DNA from: Nocardiopsis ansamitocini | Lineage (GTDB): Bacteria; Actinomycetota; Actinomycetes; Streptosporangiales; Streptosporangiaceae | NCBI RefSeq assembly: GCF_030268225.1 | Contig: NZ_BSQG01000005.1 | Span: 62,001-126,000, forward strand | Length of the DNA stretch: 64,000 nt | Direction of reading: 5' to 3' | Part shown: positions 17,991 through 26,862 of the stretch, piece after piece | Layout of the letters: each line of letters starts with the position of its first letter | Position numbering within the stretch: position 1 is the first letter of the stretch | Position numbers and translations under genes: made by a program | Notes under the pieces: generated by a model | Told to the model about the DNA's origin: nothing | Seen by the model: the letters and a program-made list of their open reading frames with translations, nothing else | Database searches by the model: none

Positions 17991-19253
17991 TCAGCGTCGC
18001 GGGTCACACCCGCGCAGCGCTTCGGGCCGTTTTCCGGTGGTGATCTCTTCGGCGAGGAGCATCCCGGAGGTCGGACCATGGGTGAGCCCCCACATGCCGT
18101 GCCCTCCCGCGACATAGACCCCTGGTGTGGCGGAGGCCCCGATGAGCGGCCGCCCGTCCGGGGTGACGGGTCGGGAACCGACCCATTCGTCGGTCCGCTC
18201 GGCCCAGCGGACGCCGGTGAGGAAGGGACGCGCGGAAGCGACGATCGCCTCGATGCGCCTGCCGTCGAGCGGGGCGTCGGGACCGCGGAACTCCATGGTC
18301 CCCGCGATCCGGAGTCCGCCGCGGTAGGGCGTGCACGCCACTCTGGCCTCAGGCAGGTAGACGGGACAGCGCACCGGCTCGTCCGTCGGCACGGTGAAGG
18401 AGTACCCCCGTCCGGCCCTGACCCGGGTGCGGACACCACGGGGCGCGGCGAGCCGGCTCAGCCAGGCCCCGGTGGCGGCGACCGCCACGTCGGCGGTGAT
18501 CCGCTCCCCGTCACGGGAATGGGCGACCGTTCCCCCGCCGTCGCGGTCGAGCCCGACGACGTCCACGCCCGTGCGGATCGTGCCGCCGCGGCTGCGGACC
18601 GAGGCGGCCAGTGCGCGGGTGAAGGCCCCCGGATCGACGAACCTCTGTCCCTCGATGCGCACCCCCGCACGCACCAGGGAGGAGGCGTGGGGCAGGCGGT
18701 CGCGCAGCTCGTCCCCGGACAGCACGGCGTAGTCGATGTCCAGGCCGGAGTCGGAGATCCGGCGCAGTTCCCTGATCAGGCCGATCGCCGCACGCCGCGA
18801 GCGAAAACCCGCTGTGACGGGGGCGGCGGTCGTCGGCTCCTCGACCCCTCCGGCCGTCAGTGCGTCGAACGCGTCCAGGCACCTGCGGTTCAGCGGCAGA
18901 TTGGCGCGGACGGCGCGGTACCACGGGCCCCAGCGGCACTGGGCCGCGAACACGGTGAGGAATCGCCACAGTTCGGGGTCCGGGGTCGGGGGCACGTACA
19001 GGGGCGCCCGCGGGTCCACGAGGGTACGCAGGCCGTACCGGAGGATGCCGGGCTCGTTCAGCGGGATGGCCAGTCCCGGGGAGAGCCATCCGGCGTTGCC
19101 CCACGAGGCGCCCGCCGCGACGTCGGCACGGTCGAGCACGGTGACGCCGACTCCGCGCTCCTGGAGGAACCACGCCGTGGAGAGCCCAACGACACCCGCA
19201 CCGACGACGACAGCCGTGCGCACCTCACCACGGCTGGACCCCGATTTCCCCAT
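17991..19253 (-). CDS. dadA: D-amino-acid dehydrogenase-like FAD oxidoreductase
   Basis: A 420-residue DAO-fold flavoprotein. The FAD motif VVVGAGVVGLSTAWFLQERG starts at about residue 15, and the family block ASWGNAGWLSPG near 48-59 is typical of DadA. The C-terminal GSRPVTPDGRPLIGA and GHGMWGLTHGPTSG segments close the FAD site. It should oxidatively deaminate D-amino acids at the membrane, or a related secondary amine. It diverges from a PucR-type regulator across 186 bases holding two matched palindromes, so it is probably that regulator's target. The symbol is by family resemblance. Confidence 0.82.
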   Translation of the reverse strand: MGKSGSSRGEVRTAVVVGAGVVGLSTAWFLQERGVGVTVLDRADVAAGASWGNAGWLSPGLAIPLNEPGILRYGLRTLVDPRAPLYVPPTPDPELWRFLTVFAAQCRWGPWYRAVRANLPLNRRCLDAFDALTAGGVEEPTTAAPVTAGFRSRRAAIGLIRELRRISDSGLDIDYAVLSGDELRDRLPHASSLVRAGVRIEGQRFVDPGAFTRALAASVRSRGGTIRTGVDVVGLDRDGGGTVAHSRDGERITADVAVAATGAWLSRLAAPRGVRTRVRAGRGYSFTVPTDEPVRCPVYLPEARVACTPYRGGLRIAGTMEFRGPDAPLDGRRIEAIVASARPFLTGVRWAERTDEWVGSRPVTPDGRPLIGASATPGVYVAGGHGMWGLTHGPTSGMLLAEEITTGKRPEALRGCDPRR

Positions 19254-19329
19254 GACCCGTCTTTCCCGTTGATCTTTCCCGCAGTCTTTTCCTTCCTCCC
19301 GACCATGCCCTCTCCCCGCGAATCACGGA

Positions 19330-19346
19330 TTGTCCGCTCCGGACAA
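19330..19346. promoter_or_regulatory. Candidate operator 1, TTGTC-N7-GACAA
   Basis: TTGTCCGCTCCGGACAA is a perfect interrupted palindrome that extends outward to ATTGTCCG-CTC-CGGACAAT (19329-19347). It lies in the divergent region between the dadA-like gene and the PucR-type gene. Confidence 0.65.
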
Positions 19347-19361
19347 TCGATGAGTAGTGTT

Positions 19362-19378
19362 TTGTCGATCGACGACAA
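19362..19378. promoter_or_regulatory. Candidate operator 2, TTGTC-N7-GACAA
   Basis: TTGTCGATCGACGACAA has the same half-sites and the same 17-bp length as operator 1. Centres are 32 bases apart, about three helical turns, so two regulator dimers could sit on one face of the helix. The probable ligand is the PucR-type protein encoded 60 bases downstream. Confidence 0.65.
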
Positions 19379-19439
19379 CAAACGAGGGTGCCTGCGCACC
19401 GGGCAGGACACGCGGGCGGATGGAACGGGAGCGGGACGG

Positions 19440-20987
19440 GTGACCAACATCGACCGGCTGGTGAACATCCTCGGCGGCTACGGGGTGCAGTTGTTCGGCC
19501 CGGATTCGGTGCGCGGCACTCCGCTGCGCAGTGTCGCCATGAACGACCCGGCCGGCGGCGAAACGGTGTTCGGCGACCTGTTCCTGGCGGTCGGGGTCGC
19601 CTCGGTCGCCCGGGCCGTCCGCCTGGCGGCGCGGGCACGGTCCGCGGTCGTGGTTCTCCGGGGCGACACCGAACCGGACGCGGCCGCCCGGGCCCGGGCG
19701 GAGCGGGCCGGTGTGGCGGTGGTGCTCGTCGACACGTCGCTCTCGTGGAGCCAACTCGCCGGAATCGTCTACGGGGTCGTGCAGGAGGCGCGGGAGACCG
19801 AGGCCGGACGCGGGCCCAGCGACCTCTTCGCGCTGGCGGACACCATCGCCGCAGCGGTGGGCGGGCCGGTGACCATCGAGGACCAGATGTCGAGGGTCGC
19901 CGCGTACTCGGGTGAGGGATACACCCCGGACCCGGCCCGGCTCGCCACGATCCTGGGCAGGCGCGCCCCCGAGGAGGTGCGCGAGCTGTTCGAGCGCATT
20001 GGGGTGTTCACCCACCTGAGCACCTCGGACGAGCCGCTGTTCGTGGCCCCCTCGGCCGAACACGGCTTGGAGGGACGCATGGTGGCGGCGGTGCGCGTGG
20101 GACGCGAGCTGCTGGGGTCGCTCTGGGTCACCTGTGATCGACCGCTGTCGGACCAGCGCGCCGCGGTCCTGGCAAACGGCGCGCGCACGGTGGCCACCCA
20201 CCTGCTCCGGGCACGGGTCAGTGCCGACCTGGAGCGCCAGGTGGAGTCCGAGCTGGTCATCCAGTCGATTGAGGGCCACGGCGACCCGGCAGCGGTCATC
20301 GGCCGGCTGGGGCTCCCGCCGAACCGGTTCCGGGTGATCGCCGTCCAGGCCCATACGCCTCATGAGCGACACGCGGCGATCTTGCGGGTGTTCGAATACG
20401 CCACGACCGGTTTTGGCTGGTCCCGACCGGGACGCAGCACCCTGTTCGGCAACACGGTATACACCGTGTTGCCGTGCGAGACGGACTGCACGCCGGTGCA
20501 CGCCTGGCTCCGGGACACGCTGCGCGGGCTGGGACGCGACATCATCGTGACGGTCGGGGTCGGTGGCCCGGCTGCGGCGGCGCAACTGCCGGCGAGCAGG
20601 CGCGAGGCCGACGAGAGCCTGGCCCTGCACGCTTCACGGCCCGACGCTTCGGAGCCGGTGGTCTATGACGAGTCGTGGTCGGCGATCGTGCTCCACCGGC
20701 TGCGCGCGGCCGTGGAGGCCGGGCGGACCCCGGAGCAGACCCCGGTGTCGGTGCTCGCCGCCCACGACGCGGCCCACGCGACCGGCTACCTCGCCACGTT
20801 GCGCGCCTGGCTGGACGCCCAGGGGGACCTGTCCGAAGCAGCGGAGTCGCTGGGCGTCCACCCCAACACCGTTCGCTACCGCATGCGCAAGATGGCGGAG
20901 GTGACCGATCTCCGGCTGGACGATCCGGCCGCGCGGCTGACGGCGTCCGTCCTGCTCGCCGCCTATCCGGAGCCGGGGTCGGCGTGA
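19440..20987 (+). CDS. PucR-family transcriptional regulator
   Basis: A 515-residue regulator. The N-terminal PucR domain (about 1-130) contains FGDLFLAVG. A GAF-like or linker region follows, then the GGDEF-like CdaR region. The C-terminal HTH_30 (LSEAAESLGVHPNTVRYRMRKMAEVTDL, about 470-500) ends the protein. Such proteins control purine, amino-acid or sugar catabolic genes as activators. GTG 19440 is preceded by a purine-rich stretch (GGAGCGGGACGG) and gives the family N-terminus; an ATG at 19350 would add 30 unrelated residues and cover the second palindrome. Divergent from the dadA-like gene. Confidence 0.88.
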   Translation: MTNIDRLVNILGGYGVQLFGPDSVRGTPLRSVAMNDPAGGETVFGDLFLAVGVASVARAVRLAARARSAVVVLRGDTEPDAAARARAERAGVAVVLVDTSLSWSQLAGIVYGVVQEARETEAGRGPSDLFALADTIAAAVGGPVTIEDQMSRVAAYSGEGYTPDPARLATILGRRAPEEVRELFERIGVFTHLSTSDEPLFVAPSAEHGLEGRMVAAVRVGRELLGSLWVTCDRPLSDQRAAVLANGARTVATHLLRARVSADLERQVESELVIQSIEGHGDPAAVIGRLGLPPNRFRVIAVQAHTPHERHAAILRVFEYATTGFGWSRPGRSTLFGNTVYTVLPCETDCTPVHAWLRDTLRGLGRDIIVTVGVGGPAAAAQLPASRREADESLALHASRPDASEPVVYDESWSAIVLHRLRAAVEAGRTPEQTPVSVLAAHDAAHATGYLATLRAWLDAQGDLSEAAESLGVHPNTVRYRMRKMAEVTDLRLDDPAARLTASVLLAAYPEPGSA

Positions 20988-21053
20988 GCGGGCCGGGGCC
21001 CGGGAACCGTTCGCGGCGCCGGCCACCGGCGAAGCGTCCCGGGCGGAGCGCGC

Positions 21054-21971
21054 TCACTCCCCCGGCTCGGCCCCGTCGCTCTCGGAACGGTCGCGGATGG
21101 CGGTGATGATGGCGGAGAAGTCGCGGCCGATCCCGCCCGCGGCACCGAACTCCTCGTACATCCGGGCGGCGTGCAGGCCGATCGCGGCGTCCACCCCCGC
21201 GGCCTCGGCTGCGGCGCGGGCCAGCCCGAGGTCCTTGATCATGAGCTGGGTGGCGAAACCGGGGCGGTAGTCGTTGTTGGCGGGGCTGGTGGGCACCGGC
21301 CCGGGGACGGGACAGTTGACCGACAGCGACCAGCACTGGCCCGAGGCGTTGGCCGCCACGTCGTAGAGCGCCTGGTGGGACAGGCCCAGCTTCTCCCCCA
21401 GTACGAACGCCTCGCTGACGGCGATGGTGGAGGCCGCGAGGATCATGTTGTTGCACATCTTGGCGACCTGCCCCGCACCCGACTCGCCGCAGTGCACGAC
21501 GCGCCGTCCCATGGCCTCCAGCAGCGGTCCCGCCGCGGCGAAGTCGCCCTCGGGGCCGCCCACCATGAACGCGAGGGTGCCCGCGGTGGCCCCCACGACC
21601 CCGCCGGAGACCGGGGCGTCCAGGGCACGGTGCCCGGCTGCGCGCGCCATCTGCGCGGCCTCCCGGGCGTGGGCGACGTCGATGGTGGAGCAGTCGACGA
21701 ACAGCGTGTCGGGGGAGGCCGCGGCCAGCAGTCCGCCGTTGGTCCCGTAGCAGTCCAGGACGTGACTGCCGCTGGGCAGCATGGTGACCACGATGTCGGC
21801 GCCGGTGGCCGCTTCCGCACCGGAGGCGACCGCTTCGACGCCGGCCTCGGCGGCCGTTGCCACCGCCTCGGCCGACAGGTCGAAACCCCTGACCCGGTGT
21901 CCGGCCTGGGCCAAGTTCGCCGACATGGGCCCACCCATGTTCCCCAGCCCGATGAAACCGATGACGGTCAC
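21054..21971 (-). CDS. mmsB: 3-hydroxyisobutyrate dehydrogenase
   Basis: A 305-residue beta-hydroxyacid dehydrogenase. The NAD motif is GFIGLGNMGGPMSANLAQAG at the N-terminus. The substrate-binding block is DAPVSGGVVGA, and the catalytic Lys lies in GAGQVAKMCNN. The C-terminal helix KDLGLARAAAEAAGV is typical. It oxidises 3-hydroxyisobutyrate to methylmalonate semialdehyde. It is last in the valine operon, after the CoA-hydrolase, acyl-CoA dehydrogenase and mmsA. Confidence 0.93.
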   Translation of the reverse strand: MTVIGFIGLGNMGGPMSANLAQAGHRVRGFDLSAEAVATAAEAGVEAVASGAEAATGADIVVTMLPSGSHVLDCYGTNGGLLAAASPDTLFVDCSTIDVAHAREAAQMARAAGHRALDAPVSGGVVGATAGTLAFMVGGPEGDFAAAGPLLEAMGRRVVHCGESGAGQVAKMCNNMILAASTIAVSEAFVLGEKLGLSHQALYDVAANASGQCWSLSVNCPVPGPVPTSPANNDYRPGFATQLMIKDLGLARAAAEAAGVDAAIGLHAARMYEEFGAAGGIGRDFSAIITAIRDRSESDGAEPGE

Positions 21972-22037
21972 GGCATCCTCCTCGTTAGCGATCTGCGGTT
22001 GGCCACGGCGCTGACGTGCGGGGCGAACGGCCCAGGG

Positions 22038-23102
22038 TCAGGCGGTGGTGGAGCGCCCCAGGCCGAGTTCGTCGCCCGGGCGCGGGGCGAAGCAGGCCGC
22101 GACCGTCTCCGGGGCGACCTCCTCCGGAGTGGGCGGGAGCCATTGGGGATTGCGGTCCTTGTCGATGACGGCGGCCCGTACCCCTTCGGTGAAGTCGTGG
22201 CCGGCCAGGAGCGCACAGGCGGCGCGGTATTCGTGGTCCAGGCAGGTCTCCAGGTCGGGCAGCGTGCGGGCCTGCTCCAGGGCGCGCAGCGTGACCGCCA
22301 GTGAGGTGGGGGATTTGGTGCGGATGGCGTCGGCGGCGGCGCGGGCGGCGGGTTCGGGGCGCGCCTGGAGCGCGGCGAGGACCTCGACGACCGTGGCCTG
22401 GGCGTAGGCGGCGTCGATCCAGAGCCGGTCCCGGTCGAGGGTGCCCTCCGTGGGCGGGGTGGCCAGGGAAGCCGCGGCCTCACCCGGATCGGCACCGGCG
22501 CGCAGTTTCTCGGCCAGGGCGGGCAGGTCGTCGGCCGGCACGTGGTGGTCGGCCAGTCCGCACAGCAGTGCGTCGGCCGCACCCAGACGGTGGGAGGTGA
22601 GGGCGGCGTGCGTCCCGAGCAGGCCGGGGGCACGCGACAGCAGGTAGGTGCCACCGACGTCGGGCAGGAAACCGATGCCGGTCTCGGGCATCCCGACCTG
22701 GGAACGCTCGGTGACCACCCGGACCGCGGCGTGCGCCGAGACGCCCACCCCACCGCCCATGACGATGCCGTCCATGAACGCGACGATCGGTTTGGGGTAG
22801 CGCTTGATGCGGGCGTTGAGCGTGTACTCCGCCCGCCAGAACGCCTCGGCCGCGCCGTTTCGGGCACGGGCCGACGCGTAGAGGGTGCGGATGTCGCCGC
22901 CCGCGCACAGGCCGCGTTCTCCCGCGCCGTCGACGAGAACGCAGCGCACCGTGTCGTCGCGCTCCCAGGCGTCCAGGGCTGTGGCGATGTCGGCGACCAT
23001 GTCGGCGGTGAGGGCGTTGATCGCGCGCGGGCGGTTGAGGGTGACGTGCCCGAGCGCCCCCTCGATCACGCAGACGACCTCGGGGGCGGTGGCGGTGGTC
23101 AT
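22038..23102 (-). CDS. 3-hydroxyisobutyryl-CoA hydrolase (enoyl-CoA hydratase family)
   Basis: A 354-residue crotonase-superfamily protein, about 90 residues longer than simple hydratases, which is the length of 3-hydroxyisobutyryl-CoA hydrolases. Motifs include VTLNRPRAINALT, GLCAGGDIRTLY and MDGIVMGGGVGVSAHAAVRVVTE, plus MPETGIGFLPDVGGTYLLSRAPG, which is typical of this subgroup. It releases free 3-hydroxyisobutyrate for mmsB. It starts six bases after the acyl-CoA dehydrogenase stop. Confidence 0.9.
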   Translation of the reverse strand: MTTATAPEVVCVIEGALGHVTLNRPRAINALTADMVADIATALDAWERDDTVRCVLVDGAGERGLCAGGDIRTLYASARARNGAAEAFWRAEYTLNARIKRYPKPIVAFMDGIVMGGGVGVSAHAAVRVVTERSQVGMPETGIGFLPDVGGTYLLSRAPGLLGTHAALTSHRLGAADALLCGLADHHVPADDLPALAEKLRAGADPGEAAASLATPPTEGTLDRDRLWIDAAYAQATVVEVLAALQARPEPAARAAADAIRTKSPTSLAVTLRALEQARTLPDLETCLDHEYRAACALLAGHDFTEGVRAAVIDKDRNPQWLPPTPEEVAPETVAACFAPRPGDELGLGRSTTA

Positions 23103-23108
23103 CGTCGG

Positions 23109-24299
23109 TCAGGCTCCCATCAGTGCGCGGGACACCACGACCCGCATGATCTCGTTGGTTCCTTCGAGGATCTGGTGCACGCGCAGGTCGCGCACGATCT
23201 TCTCCAGTCCGTACTCGGCGAGGTAACCGTAGCCGCCGTGCATCTGGAGAGCGGCGTTGGCCACGTCGAACCCGGCGTCGGTGGCCACGCACTTGGCCAT
23301 GGCGCACAGCCTCCGGGCGTCGGGGTCGCCGGAGTCCAGGGCGGCCGCGGCACGCCAGAGCAGGGTGCGCGCCGACTCCAGGCGAATGTCCATGTCGGCC
23401 AGGCCGAAACGCATGGTCTGGAGGTCGGCGAGCGGGCGTCCGAAGGCCACGCGTGAGCGCAGGTGCGGCAGGCACAGGTCCGCGGCGGCCTGGGCCCCGC
23501 CCAGGGAGCAGGCCCCGATGTTGAGGCGTCCGCCGTCGAGGCCGGCCATGGCGATGGCGAAGCCCTTGCCTTCCGGGCCCAGCCGCTGTTCGGCGGGGAC
23601 CCGAACCCCGTCGAGGACGACCTGGCGGGTGGGCTGGGCGTTCCAGCCCATCTTGCGCTCGTTGGCGCCGAACGACAGCCCGGGCGCGTCACCGGGGACG
23701 AGGAAGGCGGAAATGCCCTTGGCCCCGGGTTCGCCGGTGCGCGCCATGACCAGGTAGAGGTCGGTGGCACCGGCTCCGGAGATGAACTGTTTGACCCCGG
23801 TGAGGACGTAGCCGTCACCCTCGCGTACGGCTCGGGTGCGCAGGGCCGCGGCGTCGGACCCTGCCTCGGGCTCGGTGAGGCAGTAACTGGCCAGCAGTTC
23901 CATCGAGCAGATCCGCGGCAGCCAGGTGCGGCGCTGTTCGTCGTCGCCGAACCGGTCCACCATGGCGGCGACCATGTTGTGGATGGAGATGTAGGCGGCG
24001 ATCGCCGGACAGCCCCGGGCCAGCGCCTCGAAGACGACGGTGGCGTCCAAGCGGCTCAGGCCGCTCCCCCCGACGTCCTCGCGCACGTAGACCCCGCCGA
24101 TGCCCAGTTGGGCGGCCGAGCGGATGACGTCCACGGGGAAGTGCTTGTCGCGGTCCCAGTCCAGGGCGTAGGGCGCGATCTCGGTTTCGGTGAACGCGGC
24201 CACCGCCTCTGCGAGGACGTGCTGGTCGGCGGTGAGCGCGAACGGGCGCTGGACCACTGGATCGGAGACGGCGCCGGGCGCCGGGTCGGTCACGGTCAT
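23109..24299 (-). CDS. Acyl-CoA dehydrogenase, probably isobutyryl-CoA dehydrogenase
   Basis: A 396-residue flavoprotein. It has ASYCLTEPEAGSDAAALRTRA (FAD contact), KQFISGAGATDLYLVMART, LGPEGKGFAIAMAGLDGGR, and the C-terminal QMHGGYGYLAEYGLEKIVRD followed by the catalytic-Glu motif ILEGTNEIMR. Located between mmsA and the 3-HIB-CoA hydrolase, it most likely converts isobutyryl-CoA to methacrylyl-CoA in valine breakdown. ATG 24299 was chosen for the family N-terminus; upstream frame extensions are low-complexity. Confidence 0.9.
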   Translation of the reverse strand: MTVTDPAPGAVSDPVVQRPFALTADQHVLAEAVAAFTETEIAPYALDWDRDKHFPVDVIRSAAQLGIGGVYVREDVGGSGLSRLDATVVFEALARGCPAIAAYISIHNMVAAMVDRFGDDEQRRTWLPRICSMELLASYCLTEPEAGSDAAALRTRAVREGDGYVLTGVKQFISGAGATDLYLVMARTGEPGAKGISAFLVPGDAPGLSFGANERKMGWNAQPTRQVVLDGVRVPAEQRLGPEGKGFAIAMAGLDGGRLNIGACSLGGAQAAADLCLPHLRSRVAFGRPLADLQTMRFGLADMDIRLESARTLLWRAAAALDSGDPDARRLCAMAKCVATDAGFDVANAALQMHGGYGYLAEYGLEKIVRDLRVHQILEGTNEIMRVVVSRALMGA

Positions 24300-24330
24300 C
24301 GACCTGCCCTTCTTCAACGATGCGAACGGG

Positions 24331-25827
24331 TCAGTGCATGGTCGGGATGACGAAACTGGCGCCTTCCTTGATGCCGGAGGGCCAGCGGGAGGTGACCGTC
24401 TTGGTCTTGGTGTAGAAGCGGATCGAGTCGGGGCCGTGCTGGTTGAGGTCACCGAAGCCCGACCGTTTCCATCCGCCGAACGTGTGGTAGGCGATGGGGA
24501 CCGGGATGGGGACGTTGACGCCGACCATGCCGGTGTTGACCCGGCTGGTGAAGTCGCGGGCGGTGTCGCCGTCGCGGGTGAAGATGGCCACGCCGTTGCC
24601 GTACTCGTGCTCGCTGGGCAGGCGCAGGGCCTCGTCGTAGTCGGCGGCGCGGGCCATGCACAGGACCGGGCCGAAGATCTCCTCGCGGTAGATCCGCATG
24701 TCGGGGGTCACCCGGTCGAACAGGGAGGCTCCCGTGTAGAAACCGTTCTCGTGGCCGGCCAGGGTGAAGCCGCGTCCGTCCACGACGAGGTCGGCGCCTT
24801 CGGCCACTCCGGAGGCGATGTAGTCCTCCACCCGGGTGACGGCTTCGGCGCTGACCAGGGGACCGAAGTCGGCGGCGGGGTCGTCGGAGGCCCCGATGGA
24901 CAGTGCGCGCACCCGGGGCACGAGGCGCTCCAGGAGTGCGTCGGCGGTGGCTTCGCCCACCGGGACGGCCACGGAGATGGCCATGCAACGCTCCCCCGCC
25001 GAACCGTAGCCTGCGCCGATGAGGGCGTCGGCGACCTGGTCGAGGTCGGCGTCGGGCATGATCACCATGTGGTTCTTGGCGCCACCGAAGCATTGGGCGC
25101 GTTTGCCGTGCGCGGCGGCGGTGGCGTAGATGTACTCGGCGATCGCGGAGGAGCCGACGAAGCCCAGGGCCGCGACCCGGGGGTCGGTGAGCAATGCGTC
25201 CACGGCTTCCTTTCCGCCGTTGACGACGTTGAACACCCCGGGGGGCAGCCCCGCCTCGATGAACAGCTCGGCCAGGCGCAGCGGAACGGAGGGGTCGCGC
25301 TCGGAGGGCTTGAGGACGAAGGCGTTTCCGCAGGCGATGGCGGGAGCTGCCTTCCACAGCGGGATCATGGCGGGGAAGTTGAACGGGGTGATCCCGGCGA
25401 CCACGCCCAGCGGCTGGCGCATCGAGTAGACGTCGATGCCGGTGCCGGCGCTGTCGGTGTAGTCGCCCTTGAGCAGGTGCGGGACCCCGGTGGCGAACTC
25501 CACGACCTCCAGGCCGCGCTGGATGTCACCGCGCGCGTCGGAGACCGTTTTTCCGTGCTCCCCGGCCAGGAGGAGGGCGAGGTCGTCCATCTCGGCGTTG
25601 ACGAGGTCGACGAACCGGCTGAGCACCCGGGCCCGGCGCTGGGGGTTCCAGCGGGCCCACTCGACCTGGGCAGCGGCCGCGTCGCCGATGGCCGCCTCGG
25701 TGTCGGCCGCGTCGGCGAGGGCCACCCTGGCCTGAACCGCGCCGGTGTCGGGGCGGTAGACGTCGGCGAAGGCACCGGACTTCCCCGCGACGTGTTTTCC
25801 ACCGATGAAATGGTCGAGTTCGCGCAC
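24331..25827 (-). CDS. mmsA: CoA-acylating methylmalonate-semialdehyde dehydrogenase
   Basis: A 498-residue ALDH-superfamily enzyme, first in the valine operon. It has ITPFNFPAMIPLWK, FVGSSAIAEYIY, and nucleophile Cys 281 in GSAGERCMAISVAVPVG. The position of the usual general-base Glu reads FGGAKNHMV, which is the normal state in this CoA-dependent subfamily. It converts methylmalonate semialdehyde to propionyl-CoA. The GTG at 25827 gives the usual length; an upstream ATG would add 16 residues. Confidence 0.93.
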   Translation of the reverse strand: MRELDHFIGGKHVAGKSGAFADVYRPDTGAVQARVALADAADTEAAIGDAAAAQVEWARWNPQRRARVLSRFVDLVNAEMDDLALLLAGEHGKTVSDARGDIQRGLEVVEFATGVPHLLKGDYTDSAGTGIDVYSMRQPLGVVAGITPFNFPAMIPLWKAAPAIACGNAFVLKPSERDPSVPLRLAELFIEAGLPPGVFNVVNGGKEAVDALLTDPRVAALGFVGSSAIAEYIYATAAAHGKRAQCFGGAKNHMVIMPDADLDQVADALIGAGYGSAGERCMAISVAVPVGEATADALLERLVPRVRALSIGASDDPAADFGPLVSAEAVTRVEDYIASGVAEGADLVVDGRGFTLAGHENGFYTGASLFDRVTPDMRIYREEIFGPVLCMARAADYDEALRLPSEHEYGNGVAIFTRDGDTARDFTSRVNTGMVGVNVPIPVPIAYHTFGGWKRSGFGDLNQHGPDSIRFYTKTKTVTSRWPSGIKEGASFVIPTMH

Positions 25828-26417
25828 CGTTAAATACACCCGCCCCTGGATAACAAAAGAATCGAACTCCGGCACGATCGGGCGACGACTCCGGCCCTAT
25901 TGCCGAACCCGTTTTCCGGTCGACCCTGTCCGGGTGGCCACGCGCCTACCGGCAGTGTCCCGTGGTGCCCGCTCTGCTCCCACGAACCATCCACGCCGTG
26001 GCCACACCGAGCGGGCAAACGCGTCAAAAAGTATGTTTTTGCAGCTCAAAGAAGGTTTTTGTCAAGCATCGCATCCCCGCGGCCCACAGGCCCGCATCAG
26101 CGGAACCCCGGCGACCTCGACGTCGCGACTGAAGCCGACGATATAGTAGGAAGACAAACTAATCTAGTGCAGATCCGATTCTCTGGCAGATTTTTCACCG
26201 TTTCGCCGACGCGGCTTTAATGAGCCCCCTCGACATCGGTGCGCAATTGACCGGGCGGTACGCATCCGCACCGACGGCCTTCTCGGCGTTCCCTGACCGC
26301 CGCGCGCCCGACCGTTGCCGGGCGATCGGCGCAGGACCCGGCACCGCCGGTGTGCGGCGGGCCCCGGCGGGGCACCATGGGGTCAGCGGTACTCCACGAC
26401 AGGAAGATGAGACCCCG
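25828..26417. other. Divergent promoter region, valine operon / VOC gene
   Basis: About 590 bases without a convincing gene. Two stretches are clearly richer in A and T: 26025-26065, with a TTTTTG element occurring twice, and 26135-26190, which includes GACAAACTAATCTAG. These are likely promoter or operator segments for the leftward mmsA operon. No palindrome strong enough to name was found. Confidence 0.5.
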
Positions 26418-26792
26418 ATGATCGGTCGTCTGTCCACGGTCGTCCTCGACTGCCCCGATCCCCGCGCCCTGGCCCGTTTCTACTCAAAGCTGCTGGGGCT
26501 GCCGATCATCGGCGACGAGGGCGTCTGGGTGGACATCGGCGACCGCCAGGGCGTGCGGATCAGTTTCCAGGAGGCCCCCGACCACGAGCCTCCGCGCTGG
26601 CCCGATCCCGCGTTTCCCCAGCAGGCCCACCTGGACGTCCTGGTGGACGACATCGACGCGGCCGAGCCCAAGGTCCTGGCCCTGGGCGCGACCCGTCTCC
26701 CCTGCTCGGGGGAACGGTTCCGGGTCTACGCCGACCCCGCCGGACACCCGTTCTGCCTGGAGTGGGGGGAGCAGGAGACCGCGGCCGGCTGA
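26418..26792 (+). CDS. VOC/glyoxalase superfamily protein
   Basis: A 124-residue single-domain protein starting MIGRLSTVVLDCPDPRALA, with the paired beta-alpha-beta modules of the vicinal oxygen chelate fold (ARFYSKLLGLPI and AHLDVLVDDIDAA) and the C-terminal YADPAGHPFCLEW. Such proteins bind a metal and act as lyases, dioxygenases or antibiotic-binding proteins; the role here is open. AGGAAGATGAG lies at the right distance upstream of the ATG. Confidence 0.85.
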   Translation: MIGRLSTVVLDCPDPRALARFYSKLLGLPIIGDEGVWVDIGDRQGVRISFQEAPDHEPPRWPDPAFPQQAHLDVLVDDIDAAEPKVLALGATRLPCSGERFRVYADPAGHPFCLEWGEQETAAG

Positions 26793-26862
26793 CCGGATCG
26801 GCCCGGAACCGGACGCGATGGTGCCTTTTCACCGGGGAACCGCGGGAACCAGGATGAACACC

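Noticed and set aside
17835-19439. Upstream extension of the PucR-type gene by 535 codons
   Set aside because: It runs antisense through the dadA-like gene; the PucR domain and a purine-rich site place the start at 19440.
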